The notes: generated by a model from the sequence alone, not told the origin. Positions 8,246 to 17,434 are shown, counted from the stretch's first letter. The stretch is DNA of 64,000 nt from Bog-532 sp963828445 (GCA_963828445.1 CAWHFP010000021.1:1-64000), one strand, 5' to 3'. Numbers and translations are program-made.

Positions 8246-9172
8246 TCAGCGGCGGCGGAGGCGGACGTCGAGGGAGTCGCGCAGGGCGTCGCCGATCAGG
8301 CTGAAGGCGATGATGGTGACGATCAGGATGACCGCGGGCGGGTAGACCAGCCACCAGTAGCCGTTGAACAGGTCGTTGAGGCCGCCGGTGAGCATGGAGC
8401 CCCAGTCGGCGTGGGGCGGCGGCAGGCCCAGGCCCAGGAAGCTGAGCGTGGACAGGGCCAAGATGGCGTCGGCGATGCTGAACGTGGCACTGACCACGAT
8501 GACGCCCATGGCGTTGGGGATCAGGTGCCGGAACATGATCCGGGTCGACGTGCTGCCCATGGTCCGGGCGGCCAGCACGAAGTCGCGGGCCCGCAGCGAG
8601 ATCACCTCGCCGCGGACCAGCCGGGCCACGCCCAGCCAGGACAAGATCGACAGCAGGGCGACGATCGTCCACAGGTTGGGGGTCAGGTAGTTGACCATGA
8701 TCAGCAGCAGCACCAGCCACGGGATGGCCAGCAGGGTGTCGACGACCCGCATCATGACCGCGTCCACGATGCCGCCGGCGATCCCGGCGATGGCCCCGTA
8801 GGCGGTCCCGAGGACGGTGGTCGCGATGGCCACCGCGAACCCGAGCTCCAGCGAGGACTGCCCGGCCACCATCAGCCGTCCGAGCACGTCGAACCCGGTG
8901 TCGTCGGTGCCCAGCGGGTAACGGCCACCGGGAGCGATGTCCTTCAGCCCCAGCTGGACGGTGACCTGATTGGTCCGGTAGAAGAGCGGGCCGAGGAAGC
9001 AGAACAGGACCAGCAGGACCACCACGGCCAGCCCGGCCTGGGCCTGCCAGTTGCGGGCGAACGCGCCCAGGATCAGCCGCCAGGACCAGCGCTGGCCGGC
9101 CAGGCCGACCTCGGGCCGGGTGCCGCTGCCAACCGCACCGGGGCCGGCGGGCTCGGTCTCAGCGGCTGACAT
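8246..9172 (-). CDS. Peptide/nickel-type ABC importer permease (DppC/OppC family)
   Basis: Predicted 308-residue inner membrane permease with about six helices, the first near residues 45-65. The EAA loop appears around R-A-R-D-F-V-L-A-A-R-T-M-G-S followed by H-L-I-P-N-A, the contact site for the ATPase. It overlaps the upstream permease by 14 bp, so the two are translationally coupled. It is the second permease of the importer whose binding protein lies at 10129-11958 and whose ATPase lies divergently at 12069-14117. Substrate class is inferred from family only: oligopeptides or similar. Confidence 0.9.
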   Translation of the reverse strand: MSAAETEPAGPGAVGSGTRPEVGLAGQRWSWRLILGAFARNWQAQAGLAVVVLLVLFCFLGPLFYRTNQVTVQLGLKDIAPGGRYPLGTDDTGFDVLGRLMVAGQSSLELGFAVAIATTVLGTAYGAIAGIAGGIVDAVMMRVVDTLLAIPWLVLLLIMVNYLTPNLWTIVALLSILSWLGVARLVRGEVISLRARDFVLAARTMGSTSTRIMFRHLIPNAMGVIVVSATFSIADAILALSTLSFLGLGLPPPHADWGSMLTGGLNDLFNGYWWLVYPPAVILIVTIIAFSLIGDALRDSLDVRLRRR

Positions 9173-10112
9173 AGCGCACCCGCGGGTCGAGGATGCCGTA
9201 GGCGATGTCGGCCAGCAGGTTTCCGGCCACGGTGGCCACGCCCACGATCAGCGTGGAGCCGAGCAGCACCGGGAAGTCGTGATGGGTGGCGCCGTCGTAG
9301 AACAGCAGCCCCATGCCCTGGTAGTTGAAGACCTCCTCGACCACGATGGCCCCGGTGACCAGGCCGGGCAGGGACAGCCCGACCACGGTGACGATCGGCA
9401 GCAGCGAGTTGCGCAGCACGTGCCGGGACAGCACCAGCCGCTCGGGCAGGCCCTTGGCCCGGACCACCCGCAGGAACTCCTGGGCCAGGGTGTCGATGGC
9501 CGACGCCCGCATGTAGCGGCTGAACCCGGCCACCTGGATCAGGGTCAGGGTCAGCACCGGCAGGGCCAGGGCCCGCGGCTGGGCCAGGGCCGAGCCGATC
9601 GACGTGCCGGACGGCGCCTCGGGCAGGAACACGTGGGTCTGCACCGCGAACACCGCCACCAGCATGACCGCCAGCCAGAAGGCCGGCATGCAGTACAGCG
9701 TGAACGACACCGTGCTCAGCGTGATGTCGGCGAACCCGCCCCGCCGCACGGCCTGGTAGATGCCCATCGGCAGCGAGATGAGCAGGGCCAGCACGGTCGA
9801 GGAGCCGAGCAGCAGCAGGTCCCGGGGCAGCCGCTGGGTGAACAGCGTGGACACCGGCTGCTGCAGGTAGTACGAGGTGCCGAGGTTCCCGTGCACCACC
9901 TGATCCAGGTAGGCCCAGAACTGCTTGTACAGCGGCTGGTTGAGCCCGTAGGTGGCGTTGAAGATCGCGATCCGGCTCTGGGTCGCCTTGAGCCCCAGCA
10001 CCGACCGGGCCACGCTGCCCGGTTCCAGGTGAATGAGCAGGAAGGTCAGGGCCATGAGGCCGATCACGACCACCACGGCCTGACCCACCCGCCGGACGAT
10101 GTACCCGGTCAC
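9159..10112 (-). CDS. Peptide/nickel-type ABC importer permease (DppB/OppB family)
   Basis: Predicted 317-residue permease. It opens with the family signature I-V-R-R-V-G-Q-A-V-V-V, a first helix, and then a large extracytoplasmic loop (residues 30-100) typical of DppB-type subunits. The EAA loop is A-S-A-I-D-T-L-A-Q-E-F-L-R-V-V-R-A-K-G-L with the downstream H-V-L-R-N-S-L. It lies 16 bp after the binding-protein gene and overlaps the next permease. The pair forms the transmembrane channel of the importer. Confidence 0.9.
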   Translation of the reverse strand: MTGYIVRRVGQAVVVVIGLMALTFLLIHLEPGSVARSVLGLKATQSRIAIFNATYGLNQPLYKQFWAYLDQVVHGNLGTSYYLQQPVSTLFTQRLPRDLLLLGSSTVLALLISLPMGIYQAVRRGGFADITLSTVSFTLYCMPAFWLAVMLVAVFAVQTHVFLPEAPSGTSIGSALAQPRALALPVLTLTLIQVAGFSRYMRASAIDTLAQEFLRVVRAKGLPERLVLSRHVLRNSLLPIVTVVGLSLPGLVTGAIVVEEVFNYQGMGLLFYDGATHHDFPVLLGSTLIVGVATVAGNLLADIAYGILDPRVRYVSR

Positions 10113-10128
10113 GCAGTCACCGAGCCCG

Positions 10129-11958
10129 TCACTTCGTGTAGTACCAGTCGGAGAAGTTCTCCCCGCCCGAGAACGGGTTGAGCGGGACGATGCCGCCCAG
10201 GTTGCTCTTGTAGAGCTGGAGGCCTTCCCGCAACGGAAGCCACAGGAACGGAAGCTGCCGGGCCACGTAGTCCTCGTACTGGTAGAACGCCGAGGTGCCG
10301 CCGGTCTGCAGGGTGGCGGTGATCAGGCTGTCGGTCTTCGGATCCGACCATCCGCCCAGGTTGCTGGACCCGCCGGTGGCGAAGACGCCATTGTCGGACG
10401 GGTACAGCAAGAACTCGTCGTAGCCGAACTCGACGATCTGCCAGCCGCAGTTCTGGGCGTGGCTCTTGGCCGTGCACTCCCCGATCGTTCCGGCCAGGGT
10501 GTTGAACGGCTCGGCCTTGAGGTCGAGCTTGACGCCGGCCTGCCGCTCCGACGACTGGACGGCGGCGTTTTCCTCATCGATGGTGTCGGTTCCCGAGCCG
10601 TACAGCACCTGGAACTCCAGCTTCTGCCCGGCCTTGATGCCCGCCCCGCACTGCGAAGCCCCGGAACCGGGCCGGGCGCAGGTGGTGACCCCGTTCGGCA
10701 CGACCTTCCAGCCGTGGGACTTCAGCAGCGAGATCGCCGACGACGGCTGGTACCGGTACGGGCCGCCGGACTTCTCCAGCGGCGAGGACCAGGACGGGTA
10801 CGCCTTGACCGACACCGGCCCGTTGCCGGGGTCGGCGTAGCCGTTGTAGACCTTGGCCACCAGCTGGGGACGGTTGATCAGTTCTTCCATGGCCTGGCGG
10901 ATGTACAGCTGCCGGAAGACCGCGCCGATCTGCGCGTTGTAGAAATTGGGCTCCATCCCGGCCACTCCCGGAATCGCCCGCGTCGCCGACGAGTAGCCCG
11001 CCGCCTTGAGCTGGCCGAGCTGGTTGACGTCGTCCAGGGGCAGCGGCGCCACCTGGACCGAGCTGCCGGACCGCAGCGCGTCGATCAGCGCGGTGGACGT
11101 GGTGAACGACTGGTTGAGCAGCTTGGCCAGGTGCGGCTTGTCCGGGCCGGAGTAGTGCTTGTTGGGCGTGTAGCCGTACAGCGAGCCATCGCTGTTGAAC
11201 GTGGACAGCGTCCAGGGCCCGTCGACCACCTTCCAGAGCGGGTTGGTGAGGAACGTGCTGCTCTGGCTGCCTTCCTTCTGCAGGAAGGCGTAGACCGCCT
11301 TGGCCCCCGACGTGGTCTGGTCATAGTTGCCGATCGCGCCGGAGGACGATTCCTTGTCCCAGGCGTGCTGCGGCATCAGCGAGACGTTGTTGAGCACGTC
11401 GTCGGCGAAGAAGGCCGGGCTGGTCGGCGCGGTCAGGTTGATGACCACGGTGTGCTGGCCGGTGGTGCTGACCGACTTCACGTCGGTCGGGAACGTGCCC
11501 GGGATGTAGTTGATCCAGTTCTGGTAGCCCGATTTGAGCAGGTCGTAGGTGAACGTGAAGTCCCGCGCGGTGATGGGTTTCCCGTCCGACCAGTTCCAGC
11601 TCTTGAGCACCATGGTGACGGTCTTGTTGCCGTTGCTGTACTTCAGCGAGCTGTACAGCGACTTGGCCGGGTCCACCGCCGACTGGGCACCGTCACCGTC
11701 ATAGCTCAGGTACGGCCACAGGTTCTCGGCCAGGTTCTGGTTGTAGCCGTCGGTGTTGGTGGCCGGCGGGTACGGGAAGAGGAAGTTGGGCTGGGCGTCG
11801 TTCCAGGCGACGGTGACCGTACCCCCCTGTTTCGGTTTGCCGACGGCGGAACCACCCGAACCATGACCGGAACTGCACGCGGAAACGACCACCGCCACGG
11901 CCAGCCCGGCCAGCGCAACGGCCCGGGGAAACCGGACGACCCGGGGAAACTTGCCCAT
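10129..11958 (-). CDS. Extracellular solute-binding lipoprotein, family 5
   Basis: Predicted 609-residue substrate-binding protein of the peptide/nickel ABC family. A signal sequence ends in V-V-S-A-C, giving a lipidated Cys28 and anchoring to the outer face of the membrane. G-G-T-V-T-V-A at the mature N-terminus, V-T-M-V-L-K-S-W-N-W-S-D-G-K-P-I-T-A-R-D-F and L-Y-I-R-Q-A-M-E are standard family-5 landmarks. The ATG at 11958 has AAAGGG upstream; an earlier in-frame ATG at 12012 would put a hydrophilic stretch before the signal peptide and is rejected. First gene of a minus-strand operon with the two permeases. Confidence 0.92.
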   Translation of the reverse strand: MGKFPRVVRFPRAVALAGLAVAVVVSACSSGHGSGGSAVGKPKQGGTVTVAWNDAQPNFLFPYPPATNTDGYNQNLAENLWPYLSYDGDGAQSAVDPAKSLYSSLKYSNGNKTVTMVLKSWNWSDGKPITARDFTFTYDLLKSGYQNWINYIPGTFPTDVKSVSTTGQHTVVINLTAPTSPAFFADDVLNNVSLMPQHAWDKESSSGAIGNYDQTTSGAKAVYAFLQKEGSQSSTFLTNPLWKVVDGPWTLSTFNSDGSLYGYTPNKHYSGPDKPHLAKLLNQSFTTSTALIDALRSGSSVQVAPLPLDDVNQLGQLKAAGYSSATRAIPGVAGMEPNFYNAQIGAVFRQLYIRQAMEELINRPQLVAKVYNGYADPGNGPVSVKAYPSWSSPLEKSGGPYRYQPSSAISLLKSHGWKVVPNGVTTCARPGSGASQCGAGIKAGQKLEFQVLYGSGTDTIDEENAAVQSSERQAGVKLDLKAEPFNTLAGTIGECTAKSHAQNCGWQIVEFGYDEFLLYPSDNGVFATGGSSNLGGWSDPKTDSLITATLQTGGTSAFYQYEDYVARQLPFLWLPLREGLQLYKSNLGGIVPLNPFSGGENFSDWYYTK

Positions 11959-12068
11959 GTGTGCCCTTTCGTTCACATCCCCCACCCATGATGATGATTG
12001 CTGTTGAGTCATCCTTCAATATGCCTACCTTACTGGTCAAATAGATAGGAATTGGGTAGACAGGCGCA
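11959..12068. promoter_or_regulatory. AT-rich divergent promoter region of the peptide importer
   Basis: This 110-bp region separates the binding-protein/permease operon from the divergent double-ATPase gene. It is much richer in A and T than its surroundings, with AATATGCC and CAAATAGATAGG as possible -10 elements on either strand. No long palindrome was found. Both halves of one transporter are probably expressed from here. Confidence 0.4.
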
Positions 12069-14117
12069 ATGGAACCGGTCCTGGACGTACGGAACCTGTC
12101 GGTGACCATTACCTTGCCGACCACCGCGGTGCACGCGGCCGGGAACGTCGACCTGCACGTGGCGGCGGGCGAGACCCTGGGCCTGGTCGGTGAGTCCGGC
12201 AGCGGCAAGTCGATGACCGCGCTGGCGGTCATGGGCCTGCTGCCGCCGGGCGGCGCGGTCACCGGTGGTTCGGTGATGTTCGGCGGGCACGACCTGACCG
12301 CGTTGCGGCCGGACCAGCTGCGCCAGATCCGGGGCAACGACCTGGCCATGGTGTTCCAGGACCCGCTGACCTCGCTGGACCCGACCAAAACGGTGGGCTA
12401 TCAGGTGGCCGAGCCGGTCCGGCAGCACCGCGGGGCCTCCCGGGCCGCGGCCCGGGACCGGGCGCTGGAGGTGCTGGCCCTGGTCGGCATGCCCCGGCCG
12501 CGGGAGATCGTGGACAACTACCCGCACCAGCTGTCGGGCGGGCTGCGCCAGCGGGTGATGATCGCCATGGCCCTGGCCTGCGAGCCCAAGCTGCTCATCG
12601 CCGACGAGCCGACCACCGCGCTCGACGTCACCATCCAGGCCCAGATCCTGGACCTGCTGGCCGGGCTCAAGGACCGGCTGGGCATGGCCCTGCTGCTGAT
12701 CACCCACGACCTGGGGGTCATCGCCGGGCACGCGGACCGGGTCAGCGTGATGTACGCGGGCCGGATCGTGGAGACGGCCGGGACCGGCCCGGTGTTCGCG
12801 GGCATGCGGCATCCGTATACGCAGGCGCTGCTGGCTTCCATCCCGCGGCTCAGCCAGGATCCGGGCCAGCCGCTGCAGGCCATCGGCGGCCTGCCCCCGG
12901 ACCTGGCCGATCCCCCGCCCGGGTGCCGGTTCGCGGCCCGCTGCCGGTACGCCACCGACCAGTGCCGGGCCGAGGAGCCGCCCCTATCCGGAGTCGAGGG
13001 GGAGCATCGGTTCGCCTGCTGGCACCCGGTGGACGGGCCGCTGCCGGTGGCGCCGGTCACGACCTCCAACGGCGCGACCGGGTCCCCCCCGGCCTCCCGG
13101 GACGCGGAACCGGACCGGGAGCCACTACTCGACCTTCAAAATTTGATCAAGGAGTATCCGGTTACGTCGGGCGCAGTGCTGCGGCGGAAGGTCGCGGCCG
13201 TGCACGCCGCGTCGGGAGTGTCGTTCTCGGTACCGGCCGGATCCACGTTCGGCCTGGTCGGCGAGTCCGGCTGCGGCAAGACCACGGTGGGCAAGATGAT
13301 CGTGGCGCTGGAGAGGCCCGACGCCGGTGACGTCCGGCTGGACGGGGTGGACCTGGCCCGCCTGCACGGCGGGGCCCTGCGCCGCCAGCGGCGGGACCTG
13401 CAGCTGATGTTCCAGGATCCGCTGGCCTCGCTGGATCCGCGGATGCGGGTGGGATCGATCCTGGCCGAGCCGCTGGCCGTGCAGCACGCCGGCCACCGCC
13501 CGGACCGCCGCCGCCGGGTGCTGGAACTGCTGGGCGAGGTGGGCCTGCCCGCCAGCGCGGTGGAGCGGTACCCGCACGAGTTCTCCGGCGGCCAGCGGCA
13601 GCGGATCGGGCTGGCCCGGGCGCTGGCCGCCAGCCCCCGGCTGATCGTGGCCGACGAGCCGGTCAGCGCGCTCGACGTGTCGATCCGGGCCCAGGTCCTG
13701 AACCTGATGAAGCGGCTGCAGGCCGACTACGGGCTCACCTACGTGGTCATCTCGCACGACCTGACCGTGGTCCGCTACCTGGCCGACCGGATCGGGGTCA
13801 TGTACCTGGGCAAGCTGGTCGAGCTGGGCTCCCGGGACGACATCTACACCAGGACCGCCCACCCGTACACGGCCGGGCTGATCGGCGCGATCCCGGTGCC
13901 GGACCCGGCGACCGAGCGGGCCAAGTCCGGACCGGCCATCACCGGCGAGCTGCCCAGCCCGGTTCACCCGCCGTCCGGCTGCCGGTTCCGGACCCGCTGC
14001 CCGCGGGCCCAGGACCTGTGCGCGGCCGAAGAACCACCGTTGCGCCCGTTCGGCCGCGGCCACGAGGCCGCCTGCCACTTCCCGCTGCAGACGCCGGCTC
14101 AGCCGACCCCGAGCTGA
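12069..14117 (+). CDS. Fused double ATPase of peptide ABC importer (DppD-DppF type)
   Basis: Predicted 682-residue cytoplasmic ATPase with two complete ABC domains in one chain. Domain 1 has Walker A GESGSGKS at 41-48 and signature LSGGLRQR; domain 2 has Walker A GESGCGKT at 398-405 and signature FSGGQRQR. After each ABC domain there is the oligopeptide-transporter extension with the Cys-rich G-C-R-F-x-x-R-C pattern (two copies, near residues 285 and 640), which in homologues binds an iron-sulfur cluster or stabilises the fold. Fusion of the D and F subunits is known in actinobacteria. It is divergent from the binding protein and permeases. Its 3' end overlaps the convergent hydrolase by 19 bp. 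Confidence 0.93.
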   Translation: MEPVLDVRNLSVTITLPTTAVHAAGNVDLHVAAGETLGLVGESGSGKSMTALAVMGLLPPGGAVTGGSVMFGGHDLTALRPDQLRQIRGNDLAMVFQDPLTSLDPTKTVGYQVAEPVRQHRGASRAAARDRALEVLALVGMPRPREIVDNYPHQLSGGLRQRVMIAMALACEPKLLIADEPTTALDVTIQAQILDLLAGLKDRLGMALLLITHDLGVIAGHADRVSVMYAGRIVETAGTGPVFAGMRHPYTQALLASIPRLSQDPGQPLQAIGGLPPDLADPPPGCRFAARCRYATDQCRAEEPPLSGVEGEHRFACWHPVDGPLPVAPVTTSNGATGSPPASRDAEPDREPLLDLQNLIKEYPVTSGAVLRRKVAAVHAASGVSFSVPAGSTFGLVGESGCGKTTVGKMIVALERPDAGDVRLDGVDLARLHGGALRRQRRDLQLMFQDPLASLDPRMRVGSILAEPLAVQHAGHRPDRRRRVLELLGEVGLPASAVERYPHEFSGGQRQRIGLARALAASPRLIVADEPVSALDVSIRAQVLNLMKRLQADYGLTYVVISHDLTVVRYLADRIGVMYLGKLVELGSRDDIYTRTAHPYTAGLIGAIPVPDPATERAKSGPAITGELPSPVHPPSGCRFRTRCPRAQDLCAAEEPPLRPFGRGHEAACHFPLQTPAQPTPS

Positions 14118-14866
14118 TCAGCAATGGCCGCGCTCAGCCGGCCACGACGGTAGGGAAAGGCGTGGGCGCCGGGCGCCGTGACCAGCCGGCCGTCCTGCGC
14201 CGAAGCAGCCAGCTGGGCCGCCCAGGTGGCGGGGCAGAACGGGTCATGCAGGCCTCGGACCACGATGACGGGACACCCGGTCGACCTGATCAGGTCCTCA
14301 GGGCGGTCGTGCTGGGCGGAGCGGATGAACCGCAGCAGCGAGATCGGGCCGCCCCGGGCGAAGTACGGCCACAGGACCGGAATCAGCCCGGCCGACTCGT
14401 ACCTCAGGTCCCGCAGGGCGGCGGGCACCAGCGGGCCCAGCGTCCGCAGCGCCGGCGGGAAGGTCGGCCCGACCAGAATCAGGGCCGCGACCCGGTCGGG
14501 CACCGCACTGGCGGCGTGCAGGGCCGCCTGCGCACCGGTCGAATGACCAACCAGCACAGCGGGCCTGCCACCCGATGACCGCAGCCACTCGGCGGTCAGC
14601 GCAGCCACCTCCGGCAGGACCGGCGCGCACGAACGTGGGCGGCGGTGACCGAAGCCGGGGAGATCAAGCAGCGTCGCCTGGGTCCACGCCGCGCAGTCGT
14701 CCAGGGTGCCGATCAGGGGGCCGAGCGTGCCGAGGCCGGGCACCAGCACGACCGGTGGCCGGCCGGTTTCGTCCCGGCCCGGCCGGCCAGCCTGCAAGCT
14801 GCGTACCCGGCGCCCAGCCACGGTGTCCCACCGGACCTCGTGGGAAGGGGGTCCCTGGCCGTCCAT
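14099..14866 (-). CDS. Alpha/beta hydrolase
   Basis: Predicted 255-residue serine hydrolase. V-P-G-L-G-T-L-G gives the oxyanion region, GHSTGA puts the nucleophile at Ser109, the acid is probably the Asp of R-G-L-H-D-P-F, and the base the His of G-A-H-A-F-P. Cap-domain residues lie between about 130 and 190. No signal peptide is visible. Substrate cannot be told from the sequence. It converges on the importer ATPase and its start faces the MerR promoter. Confidence 0.82.
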   Translation of the reverse strand: MDGQGPPSHEVRWDTVAGRRVRSLQAGRPGRDETGRPPVVLVPGLGTLGPLIGTLDDCAAWTQATLLDLPGFGHRRPRSCAPVLPEVAALTAEWLRSSGGRPAVLVGHSTGAQAALHAASAVPDRVAALILVGPTFPPALRTLGPLVPAALRDLRYESAGLIPVLWPYFARGGPISLLRFIRSAQHDRPEDLIRSTGCPVIVVRGLHDPFCPATWAAQLAASAQDGRLVTAPGAHAFPYRRGRLSAAIADQLGVG

Positions 14867-14973
14867 CCGGCGGTCCCCCTGCTCGGCTTGCTGACTCGTC
14901 GTGAGGCCAGAGTTATCCGGCCGAGGTCAGCAGCTACCCGGCCGGAGCCGGGAGAAACGCCAGCCCGACCGGG

Positions 14974-14997
14974 CTTGACTTCAAGCGCTTGAGGTTT
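14974..14997 (+). promoter_or_regulatory. MerR-type operator/promoter
   Basis: CTTGACTTCAAGCGCTTGAG contains a -35-like TTGACT joined to the inverted repeat CTTCAAG-CG-CTTGAGG. It lies 15 bp before the MerR-family ATG. Dyads of this type at the start of merR-like genes are the usual MerR binding site within an overlong spacer, so autoregulation is likely. Confidence 0.6.
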
Positions 14998-15011
14998 GGT
15001 TCGCTGGACCC

Positions 15012-15452
15012 ATGGCGACCTTGACCATCCAGGACGTGTCCCGGCGCAGCGGGCTGAGCGAGCCGACCCTGCGCTACTACGAGGAGATCGGGCTGATCGG
15101 CCCGGTCGCCCGGGACGAGCGCAGCGGGCACCGCCGGTACCGCGAGGAGGATCTGGACACGCTGCAGGCGCTGGCCTGCCTGCGCGCGATGGGCGTCAGC
15201 ATCGAGGACATGCGGACCTATCAGGCCAACCGCGCCCGGGGGCCGGAGGCCGCCGGTGAGCAGCGTGACCTGCTGCTGCGGCACGCCGAGCGGGTCGAAG
15301 CCCAGATCGCCATGCTGCGGGTGCACCTGGAGTACCTGCAGAAGAAGGCGGCGTTGTGGGATGCCCGCGACCGCCGCGACGCCGCGGCCGAAGCCGAGGC
15401 GAACCTGCGGGTGCGCGACATGTACCCCCGTCTGGAAAAGGTGCTGCCATGA
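15012..15452 (+). CDS. MerR family transcriptional regulator
   Basis: Predicted 146-residue regulator. The winged HTH occupies residues 3-70 (T-I-Q-D-V-S-R-R-S-G-L-S-E-P-T-L-R-Y-Y-E-E-I-G-L), followed by a long coiled-coil dimerisation helix (residues 80-120). The C-terminal part lacks the metal-binding cysteines of MerR/CueR, so a small-molecule or redox signal is more likely. The stop codon overlaps the start of the next gene in ATGA, so regulator and epimerase are translationally coupled. The dyad at 14974-14997 is its probable operator. Confidence 0.92.
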   Translation: MATLTIQDVSRRSGLSEPTLRYYEEIGLIGPVARDERSGHRRYREEDLDTLQALACLRAMGVSIEDMRTYQANRARGPEAAGEQRDLLLRHAERVEAQIAMLRVHLEYLQKKAALWDARDRRDAAAEAEANLRVRDMYPRLEKVLP

Positions 15453-16417
15453 GCCGGGTGCTGGTGACCGGCGGGTCCGGATATCTGGGCACGCAACTGA
15501 TTGCCGCGCTGCTGCGCGACGGCCGGGAGGTGCGGGCGGTGGTCCGCTCCCCCGATCGCGAGGACGAGGTGCGCGCGGCCGTGCGCCGCGGCGGCGCCGA
15601 CGACCGCGGGCTGGAGGTCGTCGCGGCCGGGCTGCTGGCCGACGACGGCTGGGCGGCCGCGGCCGCGGATTGCCCGGAGGTCCATCACACCGCCTCGCCC
15701 ATGATCCAGTCCGACGACCGCGATGAGGTGGTCGTGCCCGCCCGGGACGGCACGCTGCGCGTGCTGCGGGCGGCGCGGGACGCGGGCGCGCGCCGGGTCG
15801 TGCTGACCTCGTCGTTCGCGGCGGTCGGCTACTCCCCCAAGCCGGGCGCCGAGTACACCGAGGCCGACTGGACCGATCCGGACACGCCGGGACTCCCGGC
15901 CTACCCGCTGTCCAAGGTGGTCGCCGAGCGGGCCGCGTGGGACTTCATCGGCCGCGAGGGCGGCGGCACCGAGCTGGTCTCGGTCAACCCCACCTTCATC
16001 CTCGGCCCGACCCTGACCGCGCAGGCGCGTTCGTCGCTGCACCTGGTCAAGGCGATGCTCGACGGGACCATGCCGGTGGTGCGCCGCCAGCGGTTCGGGC
16101 TGGCCGACGTGCGCGACGTCGCCGACCTGCAGATCCGGGCCATGGCCGCGCCCGGGGCGGCCGGCCAGCGGTTCCTGGCCCTGGCCGACGGGCCCACCAT
16201 CAGCTTCCTGGAGCTGGCCGGAGTCCTGCGCGACCGGCTCGGCCCGCTGGCCAAGCGGGTGCCGACCGCGGAAGCGCCCGGGCCCGAGCCGGCCCGGCTG
16301 ATCATCCACAACGACCGGGCCAAGACCGAGCTCGGCTGGCGCCCGCGCCCGGCCGGGACCACGATCGTCGAGACCGCCGAGAGCCTGCGCGACCTCGGCC
16401 TGCTCACGGAGGAGTGA
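15449..16417 (+). CDS. NAD(P)-dependent epimerase/dehydratase family oxidoreductase
   Basis: Predicted 322-residue extended short-chain dehydrogenase. TGGSGYLG at residues 7-14 is the dinucleotide-binding motif, R-S-P-D-R suggests NADP preference, T-S-S-F-A-A-V-G is the active-site strand, and Y-P-L-S-K holds the catalytic Tyr-Lys pair. The pattern with N-P-T-F-I-L-G-P is typical of dihydroflavonol-reductase-like enzymes that reduce aldehydes or ketones. The ATG at 15449 overlaps the MerR stop. The operon suggests it detoxifies or metabolises a compound sensed by the MerR protein. Confidence 0.9.
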   Translation: MSRVLVTGGSGYLGTQLIAALLRDGREVRAVVRSPDREDEVRAAVRRGGADDRGLEVVAAGLLADDGWAAAAADCPEVHHTASPMIQSDDRDEVVVPARDGTLRVLRAARDAGARRVVLTSSFAAVGYSPKPGAEYTEADWTDPDTPGLPAYPLSKVVAERAAWDFIGREGGGTELVSVNPTFILGPTLTAQARSSLHLVKAMLDGTMPVVRRQRFGLADVRDVADLQIRAMAAPGAAGQRFLALADGPTISFLELAGVLRDRLGPLAKRVPTAEAPGPEPARLIIHNDRAKTELGWRPRPAGTTIVETAESLRDLGLLTEE

Positions 16418-16419
16418 CC

Positions 16420-16449
16420 GCGGCCGGCCGGGTCGCGGCCGGCCGGGTC
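16420..16449. repeat. Perfect 15-bp tandem duplication between convergent genes
   Basis: GCGGCCGGCCGGGTC occurs twice head to tail, and each copy contains the GGCCGGCC palindrome. The second copy overlaps the stop of the secreted protein. It may help terminate transcription from both sides. Confidence 0.7.
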
Positions 16450-16948
16450 AGTGCCAGAAGGGCGAGCTGCCGGAGCCGAAGTGCATGACCACGGTGCTGG
16501 CGTGGGCGCCGGGCAGCCGGTAGCCCGGCGTGTACCAGCTCATCCGCGAGTAGTAACGCACCCCGTGGTGGGTCTTCACCACTGAGAGCGTGATCACCAG
16601 GCGGTGCGCGGTTTCGTGGCCCTGGGCGCAGTTCGGGAGGCAGTTGTCCGTCCACAGCGTGGCGTTCGCGGTCGCGTGCGGGTTCGGCTCGCCCTTGTCC
16701 CAGGTGGACCACTGACCGACGTGCGCCTCCGGGGAGCCGCCCTCACCGATGAAAATCCACGCGGGCCGGACGCTGAGGTGGCTCCAGCCGGCCACGTTGG
16801 CCGAGACGACCGGGGTGGTGGCGGCGTCCGCCGCCGTGGGCATGATCGCCGCGGGGATACCGACGCTGGCGGCCAGCGCTCCGGCGGCGATCAGCCAGGA
16901 TCGGGGCACGACCGGCTTACCTGGCTTCGAAGGCGTCCGATAACCCAT
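16448..16948 (-). CDS. Small secreted protein of unknown function
   Basis: Predicted 166-residue protein with a basic N-terminus, hydrophobic segment (residues 18-36) and a signal-peptidase-like T-A-A-D-A-A-T site near 43. The mature part contains T-L-W-T-D-N-C-L-P-N-C-A-Q-G, a paired-cysteine motif found in actinobacterial secreted proteins of unknown role, and ends with a Ser/Gly-rich tail. The ATG has TTGGAG six bases upstream, and the inverted repeat at 16950-16975 lies over that site. Function not recognised. Confidence 0.7.
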   Translation of the reverse strand: MGYRTPSKPGKPVVPRSWLIAAGALAASVGIPAAIMPTAADAATTPVVSANVAGWSHLSVRPAWIFIGEGGSPEAHVGQWSTWDKGEPNPHATANATLWTDNCLPNCAQGHETAHRLVITLSVVKTHHGVRYYSRMSWYTPGYRLPGAHASTVVMHFGSGSSPFWH

Positions 16949-16949
16949 A

Positions 16950-16975
16950 GGTATGCTCCAATCACTGAGCGTACC
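16950..16975 (-). promoter_or_regulatory. Inverted repeat covering the ribosome binding site
   Basis: GGTATGCTC and GAGCGTACC (16950-16958 and 16967-16975) pair at eight of nine positions with an 8-nt loop. In the transcript of the secreted-protein gene the GGAG Shine-Dalgarno lies inside the stem. It could be an operator or a translation-control hairpin. Confidence 0.35.
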
Positions 16976-17079
16976 TGTTAGACGCTTCGGGCTGGTCGTT
17001 GGTTCACCGTGCGCGAACTCTTCCCACGATCAGGCGGCCGGGCGCATACTCAAGATATGACGCGAGGACCGGGTTAGAG

Positions 17080-17274
17080 ATGTGGCGTTCGCTGGCCGGC
17101 CGGCTGCGGCTGTTGTTCGATCGGCTGACGCACCGGGGGCACCGGCCGCCCCTGGCGGGCGTGCGGGAGCCGCGGCGTCCCCGGCCGACCCTGCCGGCCG
17201 CCGCCGTCGCGCTGGACGAACCTCGTACCGCGCTGAAGCGCCGCATCCGGCTGAACCGGCGGCGCAGCGCCTGA
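17080..17274 (+). CDS. Small basic hypothetical protein
   Basis: Possible 64-residue protein, rich in Arg and Pro, starting at an ATG after a weak GGGTTAGAG. It has no transmembrane segment and no recognised motif except V-A-L-D-E-P-R near residue 45. Coding-like GC skew is the only support; in such GC-rich DNA that is weak. Confidence 0.35.
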   Translation: MWRSLAGRLRLLFDRLTHRGHRPPLAGVREPRRPRPTLPAAAVALDEPRTALKRRIRLNRRRSA

Positions 17275-17434
17275 GGCGCAGCACCTAAAAGGCGCGTTCA
17301 TATCGCGTCAATCGGACATCAATGCCGGGCTCCTAGGTTCGGCTCGTCAGCTTCTGGCAGGGGCGGGCCGCGTCGATCAAGGGGTACGGGGGTGCCCGGG
17401 CGGGCTCGTCACCGCGACGAGACGGGGATATTTG

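Noticed and set aside
14971..15011. Riboswitch or attenuator before the MerR gene
   Set aside because: The dyad and -35 element fully explain the region as a MerR promoter; there is no room for an RNA aptamer.
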